Positions 9,201 to 17,240 of a stretch of 29,731 bases of DNA are shown piece by piece (the stretch's first letter is position 1; the number at the start of each line of letters is the position of its first letter). The translations under genes were made by a program, and so were the position numbers. Below the pieces are notes generated by a model. It was given only the letters and a program-made list of their open reading frames with translations. It had not been told where the DNA came from and did not search any database. The DNA comes from Rhodanobacteraceae bacterium (lineage in GTDB: Bacteria > Pseudomonadota > Gammaproteobacteria > Xanthomonadales > SZUA-5), in assembly GCA_016713135.1 (NCBI GenBank), contig JADJPR010000013.1, positions 1 through 29,731 of the forward strand. The letters run 5' to 3'.

Positions 9201-10138
9201 ACATCGAAAGTGGCGGTCGTCTGGCCCGCCAGGATCGTGACTTCGGGATCCGGCGATGGATAGTTGAAATCGACCCCCGGCGTGGCGGCGGTGCCGGGCG
9301 GCGTGCCGAACTGCTCGACGCGGAACACGCAATCGTCGCCGATCGCCTGCGCCAGGGTCGCGGTAAAGGTGAGCGTGCTGCTGCCGGGCGGATTGCCCTC
9401 GGTGACCGAGGCATCGGCGATGGTGACCGCGGGCGGCGGCGGCGGCTCGCCGTAGATCAGCAGGTCATCGATGCCGATCCACTCGTCGGCGCCGGTCGCA
9501 TCGGCTGTGAGAATGCGTATCTGCACCTGCGCCTGGTTGTCGGCGGCCGCTGGCAGGGTGACCGAGATGGGTGTGACCAGGGTGGCTGCGCTGGGTCCGG
9601 TCGAGGCGTCTGCGACAAAGCCGCCGGGCAAGTTCGTGAAGTTGCCGCTGTTGCCCACGCGGTATTGCAGCGCAATCGCCTGCGTCGAGTTGTCGGTGGA
9701 ACCGTCGATATCGCGCAGGTTGTATTCGACCGTGACGTTGTAGCGGTTCGTGGTGTCTACGTGGATCAGCAAGGACGGCGCGTCGGCGGTCGTGCTGCCC
9801 GCGAGCGCCACGACCGGATCGGCGATGGCGAATTCGGTCACACCACCGGTGGTGAAGGTGTTCGGATTGGCCTGGTTCGCGTTGACGTCGACGACGGCGT
9901 CGAGGGTCAGGACCGTCTGCGGGTCTGCGCCGGTGCTGGCCAGGCCATCGCCACGGAGACCGATGATCGAAGGCACCCCGGACCAGTCGTCGTTGGCCGT
10001 GATCAGCGCCGCATTGCTCCAGTCCTGCTCGAAATCGCCCCCCTCCAGCGAGTGATAGGTGGCGTCTGCGAATGCCGGCGATGCGGCCAGCGCAAGGCAT
10101 GCGCTGAGCCAGGTCCTGCGGCGGGTCATGCTGGCCAT
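6217..10138 (-). CDS. Secreted Calx-beta repeat protein with C-terminal sorting signal, one frameshift
   Basis: A very large exported protein of about 1,306 residues once a single-base frameshift near 9006-9008 is corrected (GTAGGCC for GTAGCC, giving TTVATLTVSLS). The start at 10138 has AGGA seven bases upstream and a signal peptide cleaved after SPAFA. Residues 25-235 form a beta-rich N-terminal domain ending ADEWIGIDDLLIYG, followed by a proline hinge. Nine Calx-beta repeats follow, each opening with a motif such as ISIND-SVTEG or LSIAGSSGPEG and usually ending in an Asn/Asp-Asp-Asp calcium-type turn (IVNDD, LNNDD, IEDDD). The C-terminus PVPTLDPRTLGLLALLVLTL with terminal ARRR is a variant IPTL-CTERM-like anchor (motif, hydrophobic helix, arginines). 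It is likely a surface or adhesin-like protein, but the ligand is unknown. A CCGCCGC-TCA-GCGGCGG hairpin spans the stop codon at 6210-6226. Confidence 0.87.
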
Positions 10139-10170
10139 TCGCGATTCCTGTGATCGATTGCAAAGCGCGG

Positions 10171-10199
10171 ATTCTCACCGTGTCGGCACGCGCGGGCAA
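10171..10199 (-). promoter_or_regulatory. Candidate sigma-70-type promoter of the Calx-beta gene
   Basis: On the minus strand TTGCCC (10199-10194) and GAGAAT (10176-10171) are separated by exactly 17 bp, four of six matches to each consensus box. They lie 32 bp upstream of the Calx-beta ATG and within the 71-bp gap after the comM stop, so the gene need not depend on comM transcription. Chance matches at this level are common. Confidence 0.3.
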
Positions 10200-10209
10200 T
10201 CACCGCCGG

Positions 10210-11712
10210 TCAGCGTTCCAGCCGCCGGTAGCTGATCGCCTCCGCCAGGTGCGCGCTGGCGATGGTGTCGCTGGCGCCGAGATCGGCGATGGTGCGCGCC
10301 AGGCGCAGGATGCGGTGGTAGGCGCGCGCCGACAGGTTGAGCTGGTCGATGGCGCGCTCCAGCAGGCGGTGGTCGGCCGGCGCCAGCGCGCAGTCGCGGC
10401 TGAGTTCGCGCGTGCCGAGCAGCGCGTTCGGTTTGCCCGCGCGCCGCAGCTGGCGCTGGCGTGCGGCGATGACGCGCCCACGCACCGCGGCGCTGGCTTC
10501 GCCCGGCGGCGCGTGGTTGGCCAGCGCGGTGGTCGGCTGGCGCGCCACCTCGATCTGGATGTCGATGCGGTCCAGCAGCGGGCCGGAGACACGGCTGCGG
10601 TAGCGCGTCACCAGGTCCGGCGCGCAGCGACAGCGGCCGGAGGGATCGCCGGCGTAGCCGCAGGGACAGGGGTTCATCGCCGCGACGAGTTGGAAGCGCG
10701 CCGGGAACTCGGACTGGCGCGCGGCCCGGGAGATCGTGATGTAGCCGGACTCCAGCGGCTCGCGCAGCACTTCCAGCGTGCTGCGGTTCCACTCGGTCAG
10801 CTCGTCGAGGAACAGCACGCCGTGGTGCGCCAGCGAGACCTCGCCCGGCCGCGGCGAACCGCCGCCACCGGCCAGCGCCACGCTCGATGCGGTGTGGTGC
10901 GGCGAGCGGAAGGGTCGCTGGCGCCAGCGCGAGAGGTCCACGCCGCGCCCGGTGACCGAGGCCACTGCGGCGACCTCGAAGGCCTCGTCGTCCGACAGCG
11001 GCGGCAGGATGCCCGGCAAGCGGCTCGCCAGCATGGTCTTGCCGCTGCCGGGCGGTCCGACCATCAGCAGGTTGTGCGCACCGGCCGCGGCGACTTCCAA
11101 CGCGCGCCGCGCGGCGAGCTGGCCGCGCACGTCGGCGAGGTCCGGCGCGGGCGCCGCATCCTGGGCGTCGGCGGTCGGCGGCGGGCAAATTGCCAGCGCA
11201 GTACCGCCGCGCAGGTGGGAAACCACCTCCAGCAGCGAGCGCGCCGACAATGCGGCGCCCGCCGCGGCCAGGCCCGCCTCCGGCGCATTGCCGCTGGGGA
11301 CGATCGGCATACGGCCGTCGCGCCCGGCACACAGAACCGCTGGCAGCGCACCGCGCACGGCGCGCAGCTCGCCGGACAGCGCCAGCTCGGCAATGAACTC
11401 ATGCCGCGCGAGCGCCTCGGGCGGCAACTGGCGCGAGGCAGCGAGCACCCCGATCGCGATCGGCAGGTCAAAGCGCCCGCCCTCCTTGGGCAGGTCGGCA
11501 GGCGCCAGGTTCACGGTGATCCGCTGCTGCGGCACCTCGAAGGCGGAGTTGAGCAAGGCCGCGCGCACCCGGTCGCGGCTCTCGCGCACCTCGGCCTCCG
11601 GCAGCCCGACGATGGCCAGCCCCGGCAACCCGCCCGACAGATGCACTTCCACCGTGACCAGCGGAGCCTGCACCCCATCTTCGGCGCGCGTGTAGACAAC
11701 GGCGAGAGACAT
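10210..11712 (-). CDS. comM: ComM/YifB-type AAA+ ATPase (Mg-chelatase-like)
   Basis: A 500-residue hexameric helicase of the ComM family that promotes branch migration during natural transformation and recombination in the cytoplasm. The N-terminal third (MSLAVVYTRAEDGVQAP, VEVHLSGGLPGLAIVGL, ITVNLAPADLPKEG) is the Lon-substrate-like ComM domain. Walker A GPPGSGKT lies at 219-226, Walker B at GVLFLDEL, with RSPHHTAS and the cysteine-containing AAMNPCPCGY typical of the family. The C-terminal lid domain ends AHLAEAISYRRLER. GGAGG lies four to five bases before the ATG. It is downstream of ubiK on the same strand but separated by the 11768-11957 repeat element. Its presence suggests the host can take up DNA, though ComM is also found in non-competent species. 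Confidence 0.93.
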   Translation of the reverse strand: MSLAVVYTRAEDGVQAPLVTVEVHLSGGLPGLAIVGLPEAEVRESRDRVRAALLNSAFEVPQQRITVNLAPADLPKEGGRFDLPIAIGVLAASRQLPPEALARHEFIAELALSGELRAVRGALPAVLCAGRDGRMPIVPSGNAPEAGLAAAGAALSARSLLEVVSHLRGGTALAICPPPTADAQDAAPAPDLADVRGQLAARRALEVAAAGAHNLLMVGPPGSGKTMLASRLPGILPPLSDDEAFEVAAVASVTGRGVDLSRWRQRPFRSPHHTASSVALAGGGGSPRPGEVSLAHHGVLFLDELTEWNRSTLEVLREPLESGYITISRAARQSEFPARFQLVAAMNPCPCGYAGDPSGRCRCAPDLVTRYRSRVSGPLLDRIDIQIEVARQPTTALANHAPPGEASAAVRGRVIAARQRQLRRAGKPNALLGTRELSRDCALAPADHRLLERAIDQLNLSARAYHRILRLARTIADLGASDTIASAHLAEAISYRRLER

Positions 11713-11767
11713 CTTGCCTCCGACGGGTGGGTTGGATTGGGTTGGATGGGGCGGCCGGGCAGTTGGC

Positions 11768-11957
11768 GGCCGGTTGTTGGTTGTTGGTTGTTGGTTGTTG
11801 GTTGTTGGCAGCAAAAGCCGGGGGCCGTGGCTGTGTCGAAGCAGCTTCAGCCGCGAACTTTGCCGTCGGCCGCCGGAAAGATCGCGGGCAGAGCCCGCTC
11901 CCACAGGTCAGCGGCGTGCCGGCATTGCTGCCAACAACCAACAACCAACAACCGGCC
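11768..11957. repeat. 190-bp inverted-repeat element enclosing a REP pair
   Basis: The left arm (11768-11813) runs from GGCCG into five tandem copies of GTTGTTG (11773-11807) and ends GGCAGCA. The right arm (11926-11957) is its exact inverse except that it has three CAACAAC units instead of five; the 14-bp length difference equals two units. The interior carries two REP-like sequences in opposite orientation: AGCAGCTTCAGCCGCGAAC (11840-11858) and GCGGGC-AGA-GCCCGC followed by TCCCAC (11884-11898). Overall it resembles a MITE or a BIME with slippage-prone ends. No obvious target-site duplication could be fixed. It sits between ubiK and comM. Confidence 0.8.
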
Positions 11958-12007
11958 GGGACCATCCGAGCGCCCGCAGGCTCACCCGCCCACGGCCCTG
12001 CCAAGCC

Positions 12008-12256
12008 TCAAGCTGAGCTGCGCTCCATCTCCGCCAGGCGCTGTTCCAGCGCTTCCAGCTTCTCGCGGGTGCGGCGCAGGACCAGGCGCTGGACTTCGAA
12101 TTCCTCGCGGGTGACCAGGTCCAGGCGCTGCAGTCCGGCCTGCAGCGCGGAGCGGAAGTTGCGGGTGAGGTCTTCGCGCGCCTCGCCGAGCGAGGGCGGC
12201 AGCAGGGCGCCAAGGCGCTGGCTCAGGTCGTCGAGAGTGCGGAGATCGATCATCAT
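12008..12256 (-). CDS. ubiK: UbiK/YqiC-family ubiquinone biosynthesis accessory factor
   Basis: A small cytoplasmic coiled-coil protein of 82 residues, of the BMFP/UbiK family that forms trimers, binds UbiJ and lipids, and helps the aerobic ubiquinone hydroxylation complex. The N-terminal amphipathic part (LDDLSQRLGALLPPSLGEAREDLTRN) and the C-terminal heptad coiled coil (REEFEVQRLVLRRTREKLEALEQRLAEME) match the family, and the length is typical. Start may be 12256 or the adjacent ATG at 12253. In related bacteria the gene commonly neighbours comM, as here. Confidence 0.88.
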   Translation of the reverse strand: MMIDLRTLDDLSQRLGALLPPSLGEAREDLTRNFRSALQAGLQRLDLVTREEFEVQRLVLRRTREKLEALEQRLAEMERSSA

Positions 12257-12315
12257 GGCGGCTGCCCGGGGTCGTGCGTTGGAAGGAAGTCTAGACCGCC
12301 CGGTGCGACGGCGCT

Positions 12316-12331
12316 GTCGGAAATTTCCGAC
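12316..12331. promoter_or_regulatory. Perfect 16-bp palindrome in the ubiK/glgP divergent gap
   Basis: GTCGGAAATTTCCGAC is a perfect palindrome lying 60 bp upstream of ubiK and 220 bp upstream of glgP, in the 297-bp region between these divergent genes. A further half-site (TTGTCGGA) follows at about 12336. The dyad symmetry without a loop suits a dimeric regulator rather than an RNA hairpin. The rest of the gap is low-complexity, C-rich sequence with no clear promoter. Confidence 0.45.
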
Positions 12332-12553
12332 GGACTTGTCGGATCCCAGCCCGAGCGCGCGCGGGGGCGTCCCGTGATGAATACGTTTGCACCAACTCCC
12401 CCATCCGGACGGCCCACTTTAAGCTGCCGAAATCCGCGCCGGGTGCCCCGCCAGCCGCCCCGCCGCAGCACCACCAACGGAGGAAACGACCCAACGCCGC
12501 GGGCCGAACGTCTCCCCTTTCCCAGCACATTTTCCCTCGCCCCTTTCCCGCCG

Positions 12554-15052
12554 ATGAGCGAATCCCCCGTGATCGAAAGCCCCCCTGCCGCTGCGCTCCT
12601 CGAGTCCCTGCGCGCGCGCCTGGCGGCCGTCCCGCGGCTGGTGGAAAGCAACCCGGACGAGCGCCGCCGGGCCTGGCTGCACGCGCTTGCGGCGACCTGT
12701 CGCGACGCACTCGGCCTGCGCTACGCGCGCACCCAGGAACGCGACGCGCAGGCGCTGGCGGAGGGACGCGCGCGCCGGGTGCACTATTTGTCGATGGAGT
12801 TCCTGATCGGCCGCGCGCTCGGCAATGCACTCGCCGCGCTCGGCCTGGTCGAGCCGATCCAGGAGCTGTTGCGCGCGGAGGGCCTGGGACTGTCCGATCT
12901 GCTCGAAGGCGAGGTCGATGCGGCGCTCGGCAACGGCGGCCTGGGGCGGCTCGCCGCCTGCTTCCTGGATGCCTTCGCCGAGCAGGGCTATCCCTCCTTT
13001 GGTTACGGCCTGCGTTACCAGTACGGCATGTTCGCGCAGCGCATCCAGGACGGGCGCCAGGTGGAGGTGCCGGATGACTGGCTGCGCGGCGGCAACGACT
13101 GGGAGATCGCGCGGCCGGAAGTGCGCTACACCGTCTGCTTCGGCGGCCGCGTGCAGGCCGATGGCGATGGCCGCCGCTGGACCCCGGCCGAGCGGATGCA
13201 TGCGCAGGCCTACGACTTCATCGTGCCGGCGCACCACGGCGAGCAGGTGTCGACGCTGCGCCAGTGGCACGCGACCAGCGCCGAGCCGATCGACTTCCAG
13301 GCCTTCTGCCGTGGCGACCATGCGGCCGCGACGCGCGAGCGGATCGCCGCCGATGCGCTGAACTGGGTGCTGTACCCGGACGACAGCACCGAGGCCGGGC
13401 GCGAGCTGCGCCTGAAGCAGGAATACCTGCTGGTCTCGGCCTCGCTGCAGGACCTGATCGCGCGCCACCTGCGCGAGGGCGGGCGGATCGAGGACCTCGG
13501 CCGGCGCAATACCATCCACCTCAACGACACCCATCCCGCGCTGGCACCGGCGGAGCTGCTGCGCCTGCTGATGGACCAGCACGGCGTGGACCGCATGAGC
13601 GCCTGGCGCATCACCCGGCAGGCGCTGTCCTACACCAACCACACGCTGCTGCCCGAGGCGCTGGAAACCTGGCCCGTGGCGCTGGTCGAGCGCCTGCTGC
13701 CGCGCCACCTGGAACTGATCTACGAGATCAACGAGCGCTTCCTCTCCGACGTGCGCCTGCGCAATCCCGGCGACGAGGCGCTGGTGCAGCGCGTGTCGCT
13801 GATCGACGAGGCGCACGGCCGGCGCGTGCGCATGGCGGCGCTGGCGATCGTCGCCTCGCACAAGATCAACGGCGTGGCCGCGCTGCATTCGCGGCTGATG
13901 ACCGAAACCATCTTCGCCGACTACGCCCGGCTGTACCCGCAGCGCTTCTTCAACGTCACCAACGGGGTCACCCCGCGGCGCTGGCTGCAGCAGGCCAATC
14001 CGGGACTGTCCGCACTGCTCGACCGCCACCTCGGCGGCGCCTGGCGGCGCGACCTCGAGCAGCTCGCGCGCCTGCGCCCGCTGGCGGATGACGCCGCGCT
14101 GCAGGCGGAGTTCCTTGGCGTCAAGCACGCCAACAAGCAGCGCCTCGCCGCGCTGGTCCGGCGCGAGCTCGGCCTGATCGTCGACCCCTCCAGCCTGTTC
14201 GACGTGCAGATCAAGCGCATCCACGAATACAAGCGCCAGCTGCTGAACCTGCTGCACGTGGTGGCGCGCTACCAGGCGATGCTGGCGCAGCCCAACGGCC
14301 CCGAAGGCCGCGGCTGGGCACCGCGCACGGTGATCCTCGCCGGCAAGGCGGCCTCCGCCTATCGCGTGGCCAAGCAGATCGTGCAGCTGGCGCATGACAT
14401 CGCCCGCGTGATCAACAGCGACCCGCGCGTCGCCGACCGGCTGAAGCTGGTGTTCCTGCCGAACTACGGCGTCAGCCTGGCCGAGGTGATCATCCCGGCG
14501 GCCGATCTGTCCGAGCAGATCTCCACCGCGGGAACCGAAGCCTCCGGCACCGGCAACATGAAGTTCGCGATGAACGGCGCGCTGACCATCGGCACCTGGG
14601 ACGGCGCCAATATCGAAATGGCCGAGGCGATCGGCATCGACGACTTCTTCGTCTTCGGCCAGCGCGTCGAGGGCATCAACGCACTGCGCGCGCTGGGCTA
14701 CGACCCGCGCCTGTACGCCGAGCAGGACCTGCGCCTGCGGCATGTGCTCGGCGCGATCGGCGGCGGCGCCTTCAGCCCCGGCGAACCCGGGCGCTACCGC
14801 GACCTGGTCGACAGCCTGCTGCACCGCGACCGCTATTTCCTGCTCGCCGACTTCGCGGACTACCTCGCCACCCAGGCGCGCGTCGACGCGCTGCACGCCG
14901 ATCCGGCGCGCTGGGCCGCGAGTGCGCTGCGCAACATCGCCGGCATGGGCGGCTTCTCCTGCGACCGCAGCGTGCGCGAGTACTGGGCCCAGGTGTGGTC
15001 GCCGGCAGCGCTGCGCCACAGCCGCCTGGACCGTCGCGGCAGCCATGCTTGA
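12554..15052 (+). CDS. glgP: Glycogen phosphorylase
   Basis: Releases glucose-1-phosphate from non-reducing ends of glycogen or maltodextrin; a GT35 enzyme using pyridoxal phosphate. With the ATG at 12554 the product has 832 residues, a normal length, beginning MSESPVIESPP. Signatures are VHYLSMEFLIGRAL, the glycine loop DAALGNGGLGRLAACFLD, FGYGLRYQYGMF, NVTNGVTPRRWL, VQIKRIHEYKRQLLN, and the cofactor region EASGTGNMKFAMNGALTIG with PLP-binding Lys670. The frame stays open 60 codons upstream, but that part is proline/arginine-rich and unconserved; no good ribosome-binding site precedes either start. First gene of a four-gene glycogen operon; its stop overlaps the glgB start by eight bases. 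Unlike glgB and glgX it carries no lesion. Confidence 0.94.
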   Translation: MSESPVIESPPAAALLESLRARLAAVPRLVESNPDERRRAWLHALAATCRDALGLRYARTQERDAQALAEGRARRVHYLSMEFLIGRALGNALAALGLVEPIQELLRAEGLGLSDLLEGEVDAALGNGGLGRLAACFLDAFAEQGYPSFGYGLRYQYGMFAQRIQDGRQVEVPDDWLRGGNDWEIARPEVRYTVCFGGRVQADGDGRRWTPAERMHAQAYDFIVPAHHGEQVSTLRQWHATSAEPIDFQAFCRGDHAAATRERIAADALNWVLYPDDSTEAGRELRLKQEYLLVSASLQDLIARHLREGGRIEDLGRRNTIHLNDTHPALAPAELLRLLMDQHGVDRMSAWRITRQALSYTNHTLLPEALETWPVALVERLLPRHLELIYEINERFLSDVRLRNPGDEALVQRVSLIDEAHGRRVRMAALAIVASHKINGVAALHSRLMTETIFADYARLYPQRFFNVTNGVTPRRWLQQANPGLSALLDRHLGGAWRRDLEQLARLRPLADDAALQAEFLGVKHANKQRLAALVRRELGLIVDPSSLFDVQIKRIHEYKRQLLNLLHVVARYQAMLAQPNGPEGRGWAPRTVILAGKAASAYRVAKQIVQLAHDIARVINSDPRVADRLKLVFLPNYGVSLAEVIIPAADLSEQISTAGTEASGTGNMKFAMNGALTIGTWDGANIEMAEAIGIDDFFVFGQRVEGINALRALGYDPRLYAEQDLRLRHVLGAIGGGAFSPGEPGRYRDLVDSLLHRDRYFLLADFADYLATQARVDALHADPARWAASALRNIAGMGGFSCDRSVREYWAQVWSPAALRHSRLDRRGSHA

Positions 15053-17240
15053 CGCCGCGGATGTCGCCGCGCTGCTGGCCGCGCGCCACGCCGATCCCTT
15101 CGGCGTGCTCGGCATGCACGCCGACGCCGGCGGCGCCCAGTGCGTGCGCGCGCTGCTGCCGGGCGCCGAAGCCGTCGACCTGATCGACGCCGCCGACGGC
15201 ACCCTGGTGGGCCCGCTGAAGCGGCGCCATCCCGATGGCGTTTTCGAATCCCGCATCCGCCGCCGCAAGCGCTTCGACTACCGCCTGCGGGTGCGCTGGC
15301 GGCGCGCGCGAGGACGGCAGCGCGGGTGTTTGAGGTGCGGGCGCCTGCCTCTGGGCCCGCAGATCGCCGAGGAAGGGGGCACGGGATGCCATCGAGCAGG
15401 GACCGCATCCGCGACGGCGACTGCCTGATCGTGGGGCGCAGGCCAGGGCCCCTGCCCGCCTGGCACCCCCGGCACCCGCTTCGCCCTCTGGGCCCCGAAC
15501 GCGCGGCGCGTCTCGGTGGTCGGCAGCTTCAACAACTGGGACGGGCGGCGACATCCGATGCGGCTGCGGCATGACGCCGGGGTGTGGGAGATTTTCGTGC
15601 CGCATGTCGGCCCGGGGGATCTGTACAAATTCGAGATCGTCGGGCCGGACGGCAGCCTGCTGCCGCTGAAGGCCGATCCCTGCGGCTTCGCCGCGGAGCT
15701 GCGGCCGTCGACAGCGAGCCAGGTCGCCGGATTGCCGCCGCTGCGCGGGGTGCCGGCCGGGCGCGCGCCGGCCAACCGGCGCGATGCGCCGATCGCCATC
15801 TACGAGGTCCACGCCGGCTCGTGGAAGCGCCCGGACGGGCGCTTCCCAGCTGGCGCGAGCTGGCCGCCGAACTGCCCGCCTATGCGGCCTCGCTCGGCTT
15901 CACCCACATCGAGCTGTTGCCGGTCAGCGAGCACCCCTTCGACGGCTCCTGGGGCTACCAGCCGGTGGGCATGTACGCGCCCAGCGCGCGCTTCGGGCCG
16001 GCCGAGGACTTCGCGCTGTTCGTCGAGGCCTGCCACGCGCAGGGCCTCGGCCTGCTGCTCGACTGGGTGCCGGCGCATTTCCCGTCCGACGCGCACGGCC
16101 TGGCGCAGCTTCGACGGCACCGCGCTGTACGAGTACGCCGATCCGCGCGAAGGCTTCCACCGCGACTGGAACACCCTGATCTACAACTTCGGGCGCACCG
16201 AGGTGCAGGCCTTCCTGGCCTCCAGCGCGCTCTACTGGATCGAGCGCTTCGGCGTCGACGGACTGCGCGTGGACGCGGTCGCCTCGATGCTCTACCGCGA
16301 CTACTCGCGCCCCGCGGGCGAATGGGTCCCGAACTGCTTCGGCGGCCGCGAGAACCTCGAAGCCATCGCGCTGATGAAGCGCATCAACGAGCAGATCGGC
16401 GGCGAGCAGCCCGCCGCGTTCACCGTCGCCGAGGAGTCCACCGCCTTCCCGCAGGTCTCGGCGCCCACCTACGCCGGCGGCCTTGGCTTCCACTTCAAGT
16501 GGAACATGGGCTGGATGAACGACACGCTGCGCTACATCGCCGAGGATCCGGTGCACCGCCGCTGGCACCACGACCTGATGACCTTCGGACTGGTGTACGC
16601 CTTCAGCGAGAACTTCGTGCTGCCGATCAGCCACGACGAGGTGGTGCACGGCAAGGGTTCGATGCTGGGCAAGATGCCCGGCGACGAGTGGCAGCGTTTC
16701 GCCAACCTGCGCGCCTACTACGGCTTCATGTGGGGTCATCCGGGCAAGAAGCTGCTGTTCATGGGCCAGGAATTCGCCCAGCCCTGGGAATGGCGGCACG
16801 ACGAATCACTGCCCTGGGAGCTGCTCGACAACCCGCGCCACGCGGGCATGCAGCGGTTGATCGGCGACCTGAACCGGCTGTACCGGCAGGTGCCCGCGCT
16901 GCACCGGCTGGACTGCGACACGGCCGGATTCGAATGGCTGATCGGCGACGACCGCGACCAATCCGTGTACGCCTGGGCGCGTTTCGACGGCGATGGCGGT
17001 GTCGCGCTGGTGCTGTGCAACTTCACGCCGGTGCCACGCGAAGCGTACCGCCTGCCGCTGCCCGATGGCCCGGCGCACTGGCGCGAGGCACTGAACACGG
17101 ACTCCCAGCATTATGGCGGCAGCGACGTCGGCAACGGCGGGCGCGTGCTGGCCGCCGAGGAAGTCCCCGCGCACGGCCGCGCGCGCTCGCTGGAACTGAC
17201 GCTGCCGCCGCTCTCCACCCTGGTGCTGCTGCCCGCATGA
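15045..17240 (+). pseudogene. glgB: 1,4-alpha-glucan branching enzyme, multiple frameshifts
   Basis: A GH13 enzyme that forms alpha-1,6 branches in glycogen. The ATG at 15045 starts MLDAADVAALLAARHADPFG, then a CBM48 domain (FALWAPNARRVSVVGSFNNW, LYKFEIVGPDG) and the catalytic barrel. Conserved parts include ISRPT-like DWVPAHFPSDAHGL, ALYEYADPREGFHRDWNT, nucleophile region DGLRVDAVASMLYRDYS, acid/base in TVAEESTAFP, and LPISHDEVVHGKGS. The frame is broken by several indels. The worst stretch is 15300-15460, where pieces such as REDGSA, FEVR, GPQIAEE and DAIEQG lie in different frames and a TGA ends one frame at 15428. One base is missing near 15847 (before SWRELAAELPAY) and one is extra near 16109 (before FDGTALYEY). 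Corrected, it would be about 730 residues. Protein-level conservation between lesions suggests base-calling error or very recent decay. Confidence 0.85.

Noticed and set aside
11773..11807. CRISPR-like short repeats
   Set aside because: Units of 7 bp are directly adjacent with no spacers, so this is a simple tandem repeat within an inverted-repeat element.
12374..12553. An upstream start for glgP adding 60 residues
   Set aside because: The extension is Pro/Arg-rich, unlike phosphorylase N-termini, and has no ribosome-binding site.
12419..15268. A 949-codon minus-strand open frame opposite glgP
   Set aside because: It is the shadow of a well-conserved phosphorylase and extends through its catalytic region.
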